Shown: in pieces, positions 1 to 7,002 of the stretch
Position numbering within the stretch: the stretch's first letter is position 1
How the letters are laid out: every line of letters begins with the position of its first letter
Program-made: the position numbers and the translations under genes
The notes under the pieces: model-generated
Database searches by the model: none
What the model was told of the DNA's origin: nothing
The model's input: the letters and a program-made list of their open reading frames with translations, nothing else
Assembly: GCA_018665625.1 (NCBI GenBank)
Contig: JABJCF010000615.1
Coordinates: 1 to 17,531 of the forward strand
From: Nitrospina sp.
GTDB taxonomy: Bacteria; Nitrospinota; Nitrospinia; Nitrospinales; VA-1
Direction: 5' to 3'
Length of the DNA: 17,531 bases

Positions 1-164
1 AAGGTGTCCCGGCAAATCGTCGTAGTCGATTTATAGGTTTTCATAAATGAAATACAGGGAGGGCATTCGTGAAAATGCTCTTCTAGAGAATCCGTCGTTT
101 CTTGATCCAGGGAGCCTTCGATATAATCGTAGAGCAGGTCAAGACACTCTTTGCAGCAAATCAT
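1..164 (-). CDS. Zinc-finger anti-sigma factor, N-terminal part (cut by window edge)
   Basis: The reading frame starts with ATG at 164 and runs off the left edge after 54 codons. It begins MICCKECLDLLYDYIEGSLD and contains HFHECPPC (about residues 32-39), which is the H-x3-C-x2-C signature of ZAS/zf-HC2 anti-sigma factors. Such proteins bind and silence the cognate ECF sigma factor until a signal, often redox or envelope stress, releases it. Its ATG overlaps the TGA of the upstream sigma factor gene by four bases (ATGA), so the two are translationally coupled, the usual sigma/anti-sigma arrangement. The C-terminal part is outside the window, so it is unknown whether the protein has a membrane segment or is a soluble ChrR/RsrA-like type. 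Confidence 0.85.
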   Translation of the reverse strand, partial: MICCKECLDLLYDYIEGSLDQETTDSLEEHFHECPPCISFMKTYKSTTTICRDT

Positions 165-790
165 TTTTCCACCTTCCGGGATGAAAATTCTTCAAAATAG
201 CTTGAAAGTTTTTTTCTCAAAAACAATCTCGCGCGATGCAATCTCGACTTCACCGCTGGAACGGTTAAATCGAGAATTTCACCTGCTTTTTCAGTAGAGA
301 GCCCTTCAACATCCCGCAATAGGAAAACCACTTTTTCCTTTTCAGGGAGAAGGTCGATAGCCTTGTTTATGACATCGCTGGTTTCATTGGTAAACAATAA
401 GGATTCAGTATTTTCCGACCAGTCCTGAATCTTTTCTTGCTGAAATCCCGCTCCATTAAACGAGGGCATCAGTTCATCTATAGATACATTCGGTTCCTTC
501 TTTTTGCTCCGCAGCTTCATGTAGCTGGCGTTTAGCGTGATTCGGTAAACCCAGCTTGAAAAAGCAGACTTGCCCTGAAATGTATGAATCTTGCGGAAGA
601 GAGTCAGAAGAACTTCCTGTGTCACATCCTGCGCATCCATTTGGTTGCGGGTCAAATTGAAACTGAGGCCATATATCTTTTTTTGATAGATCTCAGCTAT
701 TTTGTCATAGGCCTCAAGATCGCCACCTTGAAACTCCCGCACCAGAGCTTCTTCTAATTTTTTATCTTCTTTGGGCTGGGTAAAGGACAT
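161..790 (-). CDS. ECF (group 4) RNA polymerase sigma factor
   Basis: This 209-aa protein has the two-domain plan of extracytoplasmic-function sigma factors. Region 2 lies at about residues 25-95 and includes the DAQDVTQEV segment and the -10 recognition stretch SAFSSWVYRITLNASYMKLR. Region 4 lies at about 140-193, with LPEKEKVVFLLRDVEGLS and the helix-turn-helix VPAVKSRLHRARLFLRKKL. It directs core polymerase to a stress or envelope regulon. An anti-sigma gene follows with a 4-bp overlap, which fixes its regulation. The start at 790 gives the usual family length, although no strong Shine-Dalgarno sequence precedes it. tatA lies 158 bp upstream on the same strand. The exact ECF subgroup cannot be assigned by eye. 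Confidence 0.93.
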   Translation of the reverse strand: MSFTQPKEDKKLEEALVREFQGGDLEAYDKIAEIYQKKIYGLSFNLTRNQMDAQDVTQEVLLTLFRKIHTFQGKSAFSSWVYRITLNASYMKLRSKKKEPNVSIDELMPSFNGAGFQQEKIQDWSENTESLLFTNETSDVINKAIDLLPEKEKVVFLLRDVEGLSTEKAGEILDLTVPAVKSRLHRARLFLRKKLSSYFEEFSSRKVEK

Positions 791-948
791 AAAAATTGAT
801 TCGAAATAAAGAGATGTCTCTTTTTACCAGGAAATCGTGCTGTTCCACCCATCTGATAAAATAAGATGCGCCGAACAGCAAAGCGATTCAATTGGAATGT
901 GTTACCGGTATTTTTCTTGAGAAAAAGAGCCGGGCAAACAGAAGCGGG

Positions 949-1233
949 TTATTTTGCTTCCGGTTCCGTGGAAGATGCAATAGGGTTTTCGTCAGGGCTG
1001 GCATCCTCAGCAGAATCACCTTCAGCAGTAGCGCCTTCACCCTCTGTAACTGCTGCTGTGGCGGAGTCTTCGCCTTCCGGCAACTCTTCATTTTCTGCAT
1101 CCTTCATAGATTTCTTGAAGTTTCTGATGCTGTTTCCAAAAGCGCTACCAATTTCAGGCAACTTACCTGCTCCAAATATGATCATGATAATGACCAAAAT
1201 GATCATCAATTCTGGAAAACCAATTCCCATCAT
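949..1233 (-). CDS. tatA: Sec-independent protein translocase subunit TatA/E
   Basis: This 94-aa protein has the TatA plan: a short N-terminus with FPE, one membrane helix (about residues 7-21, LMIILVIIMIIFGAGKLPE), a Gly hinge, an amphipathic helix (about 27-45, containing FKKSMKD) and a long acidic Ala/Glu/Ser-rich tail. TatA oligomers form the passage through which folded proteins with twin-arginine signals cross the inner membrane. No tatC or tatB is in the window. The molybdoenzyme at 11828-12604 carries a candidate Tat signal and could be a client. Two consecutive ATG codons (1233 and 1230) are possible starts; an AAAGGGA element lies about 9 bases upstream of the first. A promoter with a perfect TATAAT lies about 36 bp upstream. 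Confidence 0.9.
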   Translation of the reverse strand: MMGIGFPELMIILVIIMIIFGAGKLPEIGSAFGNSIRNFKKSMKDAENEELPEGEDSATAAVTEGEGATAEGDSAEDASPDENPIASSTEPEAK

Positions 1234-1268
1234 AGCGAAAATCCCTTTATTTATTTGAGAAAAGGCCG

Positions 1269-1296
1269 ATTATAACACTAAACCTTATTCATGCAA
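1269..1296 (-). promoter_or_regulatory. Predicted sigma-70 promoter of tatA (half of a divergent pair)
   Basis: On the minus strand, TTGCAT (1296-1291) and TATAAT (1274-1269) are separated by 16 bp. The -35 box is the left arm of a perfect 7-bp inverted repeat (CATGCAA at 1290-1296, TTGCATG at 1307-1313) whose right arm serves the opposite promoter. Placement upstream of tatA is right. Not experimentally supported. Confidence 0.55.
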
Positions 1297-1306
1297 ACCC
1301 CAATAA

Positions 1307-1334
1307 TTGCATGGAAAACGCAACATATTATGAT
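1307..1334 (+). promoter_or_regulatory. Predicted sigma-70 promoter of the PagL-like gene
   Basis: TTGCAT (1307-1312) and TATGAT (1329-1334) are separated by 16 bp, about 60 bp before the ATG at 1394. The geometry is an exact mirror of the tatA promoter, and the two -35 boxes sit back to back 10 bp apart. A dimeric regulator bound to the palindrome would control both genes (inference). Confidence 0.5.
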
Positions 1335-1393
1335 ACAATTTCGCTTTTAAAGTAGAAATTCATTTTAAATTAGAGATTAGGATACAATTAGTT

Positions 1394-1999
1394 ATGAGAT
1401 TTTTGCTTGCTACAGTCACCGCTCTTTTTCTAGCGTTCTCAACCCACGTTACCGTTGCCGATGCCGATACTTTCTCTGAACGCTTTGAGAAGGGTTCATC
1501 CGATTTTGGCGGCCAATTTGGTTGGGGTTATACCTTTGATCTGCCTCCGGGAAGAGATCGAATTAATATAGGTACACTTTTTATCTTCCCCAATTGGCAA
1601 CACAATATAACCGGTATGATCGGGGAGTCCTGGTACCGTGGTGCATTGTTTTACCACGCTGAAGCAGGTGTTGCTGTTGCTGCAGATCGGGGTGGAAACA
1701 CGCTTTGGGGGTTTTCTCCTCTCATGGCTCAATACAAGTTCCTCAGTCCAGATAGAAAATGGGCTCCAAATATACTTGCAGGCGCAGGTTTCTCATACGG
1801 TGACTGGAATGATTTAGCGACACGCGAGATTGCAACGGCATTCGAATTTTTGCTGCATGTCGGGGCGGGTGTCGAGTTTTATAATCAAACAAGTGCCTGG
1901 TCTTTAAACTATCGTTTGTGGCATGTCTCCAATTCAGGAATCGAATTCCCAAATATTGGCCTCAACGCACATATTTTCACTGTTGGCATGCGCTTCTAG
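1394..1999 (+). CDS. PagL-like lipid A 3-O-deacylase / acyloxyacyl hydrolase family protein
   Basis: This 201-aa protein has a signal peptide (about residues 1-24), alternating beta-strand patterning and a terminal Phe in FTVGMRF, the C-terminal signature of outer-membrane barrels. Near the C-terminus, LWHVSNSG followed by FPNIGLN matches the active-site segment of PagL, with His177 and Ser179 at the positions of the catalytic His and Ser. PagL removes the 3-O-acyl chain of lipid A in the outer membrane. The residue 14 after the His, Glu in Pseudomonas PagL (from memory), is Asn191 here, so activity is not certain. A TAGGA element lies about 12 bases before the ATG. It is divergently transcribed from tatA, and its TAG stop lies inside a short GC-rich repeat. 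Confidence 0.8.
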   Translation: MRFLLATVTALFLAFSTHVTVADADTFSERFEKGSSDFGGQFGWGYTFDLPPGRDRINIGTLFIFPNWQHNITGMIGESWYRGALFYHAEAGVAVAADRGGNTLWGFSPLMAQYKFLSPDRKWAPNILAGAGFSYGDWNDLATREIATAFEFLLHVGAGVEFYNQTSAWSLNYRLWHVSNSGIEFPNIGLNAHIFTVGMRF

Positions 2000-2008
2000 C
2001 GGCGCACC

Positions 2009-2030
2009 GCCGCCCACTAGCGTGGGTGGC
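2009..2030. repeat. GC-rich hairpin related to the CTAGGCG repeat
   Basis: A 9-bp stem with one G-T wobble (2009-2017 with 2022-2030) closes a TAGC loop. The ACTAGCGTGGG core resembles the ACTAGGCGT repeat found at 6282, 7558 and 12601. No T-run follows, so it is unlikely to be a classical terminator. The rest of the 129-bp gap between the two genes shows nothing recognisable. Confidence 0.5.
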
Positions 2031-2128
2031 AATCAACCAAGACTAATCAAAATTTCCCCCTTATTTCAGGAAGGAATGGATGGTTTACATCTAATTCTTT
2101 CTCGACAACATTTCCTCAAGGTGTAACC

Positions 2129-4837
2129 TTGTCACTCCTGGGTAAATTATTTCAATTCATAGAGCGGCTGGTATTCAGGCATTCCCTTTTAGTCGTTGTC
2201 GTTTCCCTAATCCTGGCGGGCGCATCTATTTGGGTTACTGGTGAGAAGTTGACATTCAAAACCGGTCGCGGCGATCTTGTTGCCAAAGGTTTGCCCTACG
2301 TCAAACTCTATAAAGACTACCGCAAACATTTTAAAGACCTCGAAGGCATGGTTATCGTCGCCGAAGGCGGAACGCCATCGCGCATGGCTGAGCTTTCCGA
2401 GACCCTCGCGGCAAAACTGAAAAGTCACCCCGATCTATTCTCGCAAGTCATCTATAAATTCGATACCAGTTACTTCCGCTCACGCTTTCTGCTCTACCTC
2501 GAACCGGAAGATTTAAAAAGCCTGCAGGAAAAACTCGAAGAGCATCAGGACTTCATAGAATCCGTCAACGGTTCACCCGGACTCAACCCCCTGCTCAACC
2601 AGATCAATACAGAAATCAGTTCCGGCATGGTCGATTCGTTGATGACCGATTTTCTCGGCGAAGACGATGACGATGAAGAAAAGAAAAACGACGAGAACGA
2701 TTTGAATTTGTTGATACGCATTCTCGAAGAAATGAACCGCTCTCTGAAAAAAGATTATCGTTACCAGTCGCCCTGGCAATCTCTGTTCAACTCATCCGGT
2801 GAAGAATCTCTGCGTGAAAAAGGTTATCTCGTTTCTAAAAACGAAAAGCTGCTTTTCATACTCGCCGTCCCCAACGAAGATGAAACCAGTTTTACAGGAT
2901 ATAAAGACTCGGTCTACTCGGCGCGTGACCTGATCGCTGAAGTGAAAAAAGATTTTCCTGGTATAGAAGTCGGGCTCACTGGTGAAGACGTTATCTCCAC
3001 CGACGAAATGATCACCACACAAAAAGATGTCGAGCTGGCATCGAAGATCGCACTCAGTGGAGTTGCTCTGCTGTTCATCATCGCGTTTAAAGGCATCGTC
3101 AAACCGCTACTCGCCGTGTTCAGTCTGTTAGTCGCAATTGCATGGTCGTTGGGCTTCACTTCAATAACCGTAGGTCACCTGAATATACTGTCGGTGGTGT
3201 TTACTACGATTTTGATTGGACTCGGCATCGATTTTGGAATTCATATTCTCGGACGTTATAAAGAAGAACGTCAATCAGGAAACGACATACTGCCCGCGCT
3301 ACAAAAAACTTTGCAGGGAACAGGGCAAGGAAATTTTTCGGGAGCCATCACCACAGCAATGGCATTCGGTGCCATGGTGTTGACCGACTTTATTGGGATC
3401 GTAGAACTGGGGTGGATAGCCGGGTGGGGTATTCTTTTCTGCATGATAGCTATGATCTTGTTGCTGCCATCACTGGTGACACTCGAAGAGAAATGGCGAA
3501 AACCCAATTACTCCAAGACAACTGAAAAACCAGTCACCGCAAGCATCAGTTGGCTCGACCGGTTTTTTAATCACTACAAACTCATCATTATTGTTTGCAG
3601 CGTTTTGGTTTTGGTCGCTTCGCTTTCGCTGCGCAAAAACTTTTTTGACTACAATTTGCTGAACCTGCAGGCCAAAGGAACCGAAGCCGTAAAATATGAA
3701 ATGCGTATCCTCGAAAACGCCGGTCGTTCTGCATGGTCTGCGGCCTTTCTCGCCGACTCGCTCGAAGAAGTCCGGGAAAAAGCAGCCAAACTGAAAACCC
3801 TGCCGACGATAGAAAATGTCGAGAGCATCGCGGCGATGATTCCCGAAAACCAAAAAGAAAATGCCGAGTACGTTAAAGAAAACCTCGCACCCATGCTGCG
3901 CGAACTTTATGTTGAAGAAGAAGACGAACCGTTCTCACTCAAAGCACTGAACAAAACATTAAAACGCATCCGCTTTAAATTGCAGGGCAGAGAAGGCAAA
4001 GAAGATAAAGTCGCGCAAGCCGCTCGGCTTGTTGATCAGTTTCTTGGAAGAAGTGAAGCGATCGAACAGGAGGCAGCAGAGAAAGAACTCGCAGAGTTCT
4101 CGGAGGAATTGTTTGTCGATTATCGCGGACTGATGACCGAGTTAAAAGAGAATGCCGAACCCAAGTTCGTAGAGATTGCCAGCATCCCAAAAAGTTTGAG
4201 AGAAAGATATATTTCAGCCCAGGGCAAATATCTAATTACAGTTTTCCCCAGTGTTGATATATGGAATCTGGAAAAACGTAATGAGTACTTAAAAGATTTG
4301 CGCTCGGTAGACCCAAACGTCACTGGCAGCGCCGTGCATATGTTCAACTCCACACGGTTGATGACCGAAGGCTATATCAACGGCGGCATCTACGCTATGA
4401 CGGCGATCGTCATTTACGTTTTTGCCGTCTTTAGAAACCTGCGCACCGTTTGCTTCATTTTGCTACCTGTTCTGGTGGGGTCCGTTTGGACGTTGGGGAT
4501 TATGGATTTGTTCGGACTCAAGCTCAACATGGCGAACCTCGTTATCCTGCCATTAATTTTGGGGATAGGGGTGGTGAACGGAATCCATATCACTCATCGT
4601 TATCGCGAAGAGAAAGATAAAAATGCCGTTGTTCTCGGTAAAAGCACCGGGCAGGCCGTGGTGTTAAGCTCACTCACCACCATGATCGGTTTCGGCAGCA
4701 TGATGGTCGCCGACCATTACGGCGTTTTCAGCCTTGGCCTCGTTCTGACTCTGGGTGTCTTTTGTTGCCTGGTGGCAAGTGTCACCTTCCTTCCCGCTTT
4801 ACTAAAACTCAGTGCCACAAGAGGCTGGAAAGTCTAA
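2129..4837 (+). CDS. RND/MMPL superfamily transporter, HpnN-like
   Basis: This 902-aa membrane protein is built as two RND repeats. A first helix (about residues 20-38) is followed by a large periplasmic domain (about 40-300) and a helix bundle (about 305-450). A second helix (about 484-500), a second periplasmic domain and a last bundle (about 755-895) follow. The first bundle has GLGIDFGIHILGRYKEE (Asp368), the membrane acidic motif of RND permeases. The matching site in the second bundle reads GIGVVNGIHITHRYREE and lacks the Asp. Size and N-terminal pattern resemble HpnN-type lipid/hopanoid transporters and MMPL proteins. A run of Asp, Glu and Lys (about 175-192) interrupts the first periplasmic domain. 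The start is TTG; AAGGTG at 2118-2123 sits five bases before it. The substrate is unknown; hopanoid or another outer-membrane lipid is a family-based guess. Confidence 0.85.
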   Translation: MSLLGKLFQFIERLVFRHSLLVVVVSLILAGASIWVTGEKLTFKTGRGDLVAKGLPYVKLYKDYRKHFKDLEGMVIVAEGGTPSRMAELSETLAAKLKSHPDLFSQVIYKFDTSYFRSRFLLYLEPEDLKSLQEKLEEHQDFIESVNGSPGLNPLLNQINTEISSGMVDSLMTDFLGEDDDDEEKKNDENDLNLLIRILEEMNRSLKKDYRYQSPWQSLFNSSGEESLREKGYLVSKNEKLLFILAVPNEDETSFTGYKDSVYSARDLIAEVKKDFPGIEVGLTGEDVISTDEMITTQKDVELASKIALSGVALLFIIAFKGIVKPLLAVFSLLVAIAWSLGFTSITVGHLNILSVVFTTILIGLGIDFGIHILGRYKEERQSGNDILPALQKTLQGTGQGNFSGAITTAMAFGAMVLTDFIGIVELGWIAGWGILFCMIAMILLLPSLVTLEEKWRKPNYSKTTEKPVTASISWLDRFFNHYKLIIIVCSVLVLVASLSLRKNFFDYNLLNLQAKGTEAVKYEMRILENAGRSAWSAAFLADSLEEVREKAAKLKTLPTIENVESIAAMIPENQKENAEYVKENLAPMLRELYVEEEDEPFSLKALNKTLKRIRFKLQGREGKEDKVAQAARLVDQFLGRSEAIEQEAAEKELAEFSEELFVDYRGLMTELKENAEPKFVEIASIPKSLRERYISAQGKYLITVFPSVDIWNLEKRNEYLKDLRSVDPNVTGSAVHMFNSTRLMTEGYINGGIYAMTAIVIYVFAVFRNLRTVCFILLPVLVGSVWTLGIMDLFGLKLNMANLVILPLILGIGVVNGIHITHRYREEKDKNAVVLGKSTGQAVVLSSLTTMIGFGSMMVADHYGVFSLGLVLTLGVFCCLVASVTFLPALLKLSATRGWKV

Positions 4838-4874
4838 CCCGCGTGCCGTTCGTAATACTTTACCTTGGCATAGG

Positions 4875-4897
4875 TACCCCAAAGGGGTAGCAGGGGT
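4875..4897. repeat. Short dispersed hairpin repeat, copy 1 (CCCC-RAA-GGGGT module)
   Basis: TACCCC-AAA-GGGGTA forms a perfect 6-bp stem with a triloop and continues as GCAGGGGT. The 21-bp stretch from 4877 matches 7506-7526 at all but one base, and its first 12 bases match 6393-6404 with one difference. It sits 37 bp after the RND stop codon. No T-run follows. Confidence 0.6.
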
Positions 4898-4900
4898 TGC

Positions 4901-4941
4901 CGTCATTGCGAGGAATGAATAGTGACGAAGCAATCCAGAGG
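4901..4941. repeat. Half-copy of a dispersed CGTCATTGCG palindromic repeat
   Basis: CGTCATTGCGAGGAATG with GACGAAGCAATCCAGAG downstream matches the left arm of a palindromic element seen again at 10887-10967. The right arm is missing here. I recall closely similar intergenic sequences from many unrelated bacteria, where spurious translations read CEERSDEAIQ. It directly follows the hairpin repeat at 4875. Confidence 0.6.
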
Positions 4942-4953
4942 TTGCCCGGGTAT

Positions 4954-5148
4954 TTAAAGCTTGTAACTCTCGATATCCACTTCCAAAACTCTTACGCCCG
5001 CATTATATTCGTCGCTAGACTTTTTCTCTTTCAATGGAAGTTTTCTGGATTTTCTTGCGGATTTTTTTGCAGATTTTTTGCCGGAGCCAGATTGAATCAA
5101 TTCTTTCAATTGATCGGCATCCAACTCGTCAAACGATGGAACTTTCAT
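4954..5148 (-). CDS. Small lysine-rich hypothetical protein
   Basis: This is a 64-aa protein with no recognised family. It has a predicted acidic N-terminal helix (FDELDADQLKELIQ, about residues 6-19), a very basic Lys/Ser/Arg segment (about 24-43, containing KKSAKKSARKSRK) and a short mixed C-terminus. The basic repeat resembles nucleic-acid-binding tails of H1-like or HU-like proteins; that is a composition argument only. Support for a real gene is a good Shine-Dalgarno GGGGAGAG (5160-5153) four bases before the ATG, and a perfect TATAAT on the same strand at 5266-5261, though without a clear -35. No signal peptide or membrane segment. It is isolated between repeats, transcribed against its neighbours. 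Confidence 0.6.
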   Translation of the reverse strand: MKVPSFDELDADQLKELIQSGSGKKSAKKSARKSRKLPLKEKKSSDEYNAGVRVLEVDIESYKL

Positions 5149-5376
5149 TATTCTCTCCCCAAAGAATAAAAATTAATTTCTCCCATTCAATATCTCAAAT
5201 TAATATTTCAATTTTTTCTCGGCTTTGTTTCAATTTCATCACAATACATTGTTAAACCGCATTATAGAGTAGCTTGATTTTCCTGATGGGGATTATCGGT
5301 AATGTTAGAATAAAAAATTCCTTAAGGTTTGACCTTTACGCCTTCTAAAAGGTTAGCGCAACCCACCGAAGGTGGT

Positions 5377-5405
5377 TTGACATTTAATCCTTCACCCTAT
5401 ATTGT
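5377..5405 (+). promoter_or_regulatory. Predicted promoter of the NTF2-like gene, in a 312-bp gap
   Basis: A perfect TTGACA (5377-5382), a 17-bp spacer and TATTGT (5400-5405) lie about 56 bp before the ATG at 5461. Just upstream, CCACC-GAA-GGTGG (5363-5375) makes a small hairpin. The rest of 5149-5460 is AT-rich with no credible gene apart from the possible minus-strand TATAAT at 5266-5261. Confidence 0.5.
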
Positions 5406-5460
5406 CATTTTGGTTTGCCAAATTTTTTACAGTTTCGAAAACAAGTTTAAGGAGAGTCCA

Positions 5461-6279
5461 ATGCGCTGGAAAATAAAATTCATCACCCTGATTTTTTTGT
5501 GTGTTCTTCCTTTTTCCGCGCATGCGTCGAAGGCAGATGAATATTTAGAGTTCTTTAAAAAATATGAATTGCTGGGCGACACTTTTGATCTTGCAGTGGC
5601 TGACATGTATTCCGATGAAGCCAATGTGACGGTGTTGAATATTTTGAAGGGAGTCGAATCGACCTCCAGGATGAAGGGGAAAAAAGTTAAAGAGATGATC
5701 CATGAGCAGATGGAGCTCGTCAAGAAGGCAGACTCTACAAGTGACTACAGCAATATCTCGGTAGAAGTTGAAGGCAACAGGGCGACCATAAAAGCAACAC
5801 GCTACTCTACGTTCAAATGTTTCACCGATAATAAATATTTTATGGTCGTTGAAAAGCAGACCGATGGACTTTTGCAGATCGTTGAAGAATTCATAGAAGA
5901 ACCTATCGAAACCAGTTGTAAGCAAATGAGTGAAAAGCAGTTGGCTGTTATGCTTGAGAGCTTGGTTTTAGAGGCCAATAATAATTTCCCGGTGATGCTC
6001 GATTCAGAAACGAGACTGGAACAACTTTCTTCCGAAGGCAAAACCATCAGCTACCACTACACCATGGTCAATTTTATGTCCAGCATGCTCAATGAAGAAA
6101 AGTTTATGGCAGCCATGGTCCCCAATTTAATAAAACAAATGTGCAGCAACTCTACTTTGCGAACTTATATGGATATGGGGGCCCACTTTGAACATGTCTA
6201 CAGAGGCAAAGACAATATGGAAGTTGCGACAATTCCCGTCGTTAAAACCGATTGCAAGCCGACCGACTACGGCATGTAG
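5461..6279 (+). CDS. Secreted protein with NTF2-like N-terminal domain, unknown function
   Basis: An open frame extends upstream to 5329, but the ATG at 5461 is preferred: AAGGAG lies about 8 bases before it and the product then begins with a clean signal peptide (MRWKIKFITLIFLCVLPFSA, cut near AHA at 22-23). The mature protein of about 250 aa has two parts. Residues 25-150 look like an NTF2/SnoaL-type alpha+beta domain, ending in a DGLLQIVEEFIEEP strand. Residues 160-272 contain SYHYTMVN, a Cys228 region, a MGAHFEHVYRGK strand and Cys265, a pattern I associate with uncharacterised secreted proteins. Four mature Cys (120, 153, 228, 265) could form two disulfides. Such folds often bind small ligands; no catalytic residues can be named. 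Confidence 0.75.
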   Translation: MRWKIKFITLIFLCVLPFSAHASKADEYLEFFKKYELLGDTFDLAVADMYSDEANVTVLNILKGVESTSRMKGKKVKEMIHEQMELVKKADSTSDYSNISVEVEGNRATIKATRYSTFKCFTDNKYFMVVEKQTDGLLQIVEEFIEEPIETSCKQMSEKQLAVMLESLVLEANNNFPVMLDSETRLEQLSSEGKTISYHYTMVNFMSSMLNEEKFMAAMVPNLIKQMCSNSTLRTYMDMGAHFEHVYRGKDNMEVATIPVVKTDCKPTDYGM

Positions 6280-6281
6280 CT

Positions 6282-6300
6282 ACTAGGCGTAGGGCCAGTT
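6282..6300. repeat. Dispersed ACTAGGCGT repeat, copy at the NTF2-like gene stop
   Basis: ACTAGGCGTAGGGCCAGTT begins three bases after the TAG stop at 6277-6279. It matches 7558-7575 at 17 of 18 positions and resembles 12601-12623. Function unknown. Confidence 0.55.
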
Positions 6301-6324
6301 TTTTATAGATACAGTCAAGCAGCG

Positions 6325-6404
6325 ACTTCGTGATATCCACTTCCGAAAAATTTGTGCCCTGCAAGGGTAGTATCCCTTCATTTGTATTCATGCCCCGAAG
6401 GGGT
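6325..6404. repeat. 80-bp dispersed repeat, copy 1
   Basis: The right 35 bases (6370-6404) match 7483-7517 with a single mismatch and end in the hairpin CCCC-GAA-GGGG. The left part is a diverged match: both copies share TTCGTGATAT, a spacer of 14-16 bases and then GTGCCC. Both copies lie between genes on the plus strand. There is no coding potential beyond short accidental frames. Confidence 0.65.
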
Positions 6405-6423
6405 GCTCACGCCCGCGGGTAGT
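6405..6423. repeat. Dispersed GCTCACGCCCGC repeat, copy 1
   Basis: GCTCACGCCCGCGGGTAGT matches 6858-6876 with one mismatch. Here it is fused to the end of the 80-bp repeat, taking the place of the AGCAGGGGT tail that follows the same hairpin at 4890 and 7518. The two copies flank the MORN-repeat gene as a direct repeat. Confidence 0.55.
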
Positions 6424-6470
6424 GTTGAAGGAGCCTCTGATGGGCAGGATAAAAACAAAAGGAGGAAGAC

Positions 6471-6830
6471 ATGCACACCAAACACCTCTTACTCGCTTCT
6501 CTGTTGTTCTTTTCCAGTTTCGTTTCAGCCCAAGAACCCGAAGTCAAAAAAGATTATTGGGGTAATGGAAATTTAAAAAGTGAAAAGCATTACCAAAGTG
6601 GAAAATTAGAGGGCCCCCTCACCCGTTGGTATAAAACCGGACAGAAAAAAAGTGAATATCATCACAAAGCCGGGAAGAAAGATGGCCCCTGGACGAAGTG
6701 GTATAAAAGCGGCAATAAAAAGTCCGAGGGCCATTATAAAGAAGGCGAAATAGATGGCCTTATGGTTTGGTGGTATGAAAACGGAGAGAAAAAATGGCAG
6801 GGCGTTTTTGTGGATGGAAAAAAACAATAG
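6471..6830 (+). CDS. Secreted MORN-variant repeat protein
   Basis: This 119-aa protein has a signal peptide (about residues 1-21, cut after VSA) followed by about four tandem repeats of roughly 23 residues of the MORN_2/YwqK type. Each has the pattern YxNGxxKSExHYKxGKxDGPxxxWY: for example KSEKHYQSGKLEGPLTRWY and KSEGHYKEGEIDGLMVWWY. These form a flat beta-hairpin array that usually acts as a binding or scaffolding surface. A near-perfect Shine-Dalgarno, AAAGGAGGA, sits a few bases before the ATG, suggesting good translation. It is a single-gene unit bracketed by two copies of the GCTCACGCCCGC repeat. Partner and role are unknown. Confidence 0.8.
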   Translation: MHTKHLLLASLLFFSSFVSAQEPEVKKDYWGNGNLKSEKHYQSGKLEGPLTRWYKTGQKKSEYHHKAGKKDGPWTKWYKSGNKKSEGHYKEGEIDGLMVWWYENGEKKWQGVFVDGKKQ

Positions 6831-6857
6831 CGGTTTTCTCTCTGCCCTCCTGAGTGG

Positions 6858-6876
6858 GCTCACGCCCGCAGGTAGT
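6858..6876. repeat. Dispersed GCTCACGCCCGC repeat, copy 2
   Basis: It matches 6405-6423 at 18 of 19 positions and lies 28 bases after the MORN gene stop. With the preceding GG (6856-6857), GGGC-TCAC-GCCC can form a small 4-bp hairpin. Confidence 0.55.
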
Positions 6877-6900
6877 TTTTCAACCCCCTCCTCTAGCTGA

Positions 6901-6929
6901 TTGTTTTTTAAGTGCTCTTTCCTTATTAG
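6901..6929 (+). promoter_or_regulatory. Weak candidate promoter for the CBS gene
   Basis: TTGTTT (6901-6906) and TATTAG (6924-6929) with a 17-bp spacer lie 73 bp before the ATG at 7003. Both boxes deviate from consensus, so this is tentative. Confidence 0.3.
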
Positions 6930-7002
6930 TAGCGAAAACCCAAATCAGGCCCCATCTTAAAGACTAGTTTCCCTCCACTCTTAAAGGAGCATTAGACTTC
7001 TT

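Noticed and set aside
791..846. GGAAC (minus strand, 846-842) as an autoregulated ECF-type promoter of the sigma factor
   Set aside because: The -35-like GGAAC is there, but no matching GTC/TCTGA-like -10 follows at 16-17 bases.
3470..3853. Long antisense open frame inside the RND transporter gene
   Set aside because: It lies opposite a clearly coding frame, has no ribosome site, and its product matches no family; it is a by-product of the codon use of the real gene.
6405..6876. MORN gene as cargo of a small mobile element bounded by the GCTCACGCCCGC direct repeats
   Set aside because: The repeats are 19 bp with one mismatch and belong to a family of short intergenic modules; there is no transposase, terminal inverted repeat or target-site duplication.
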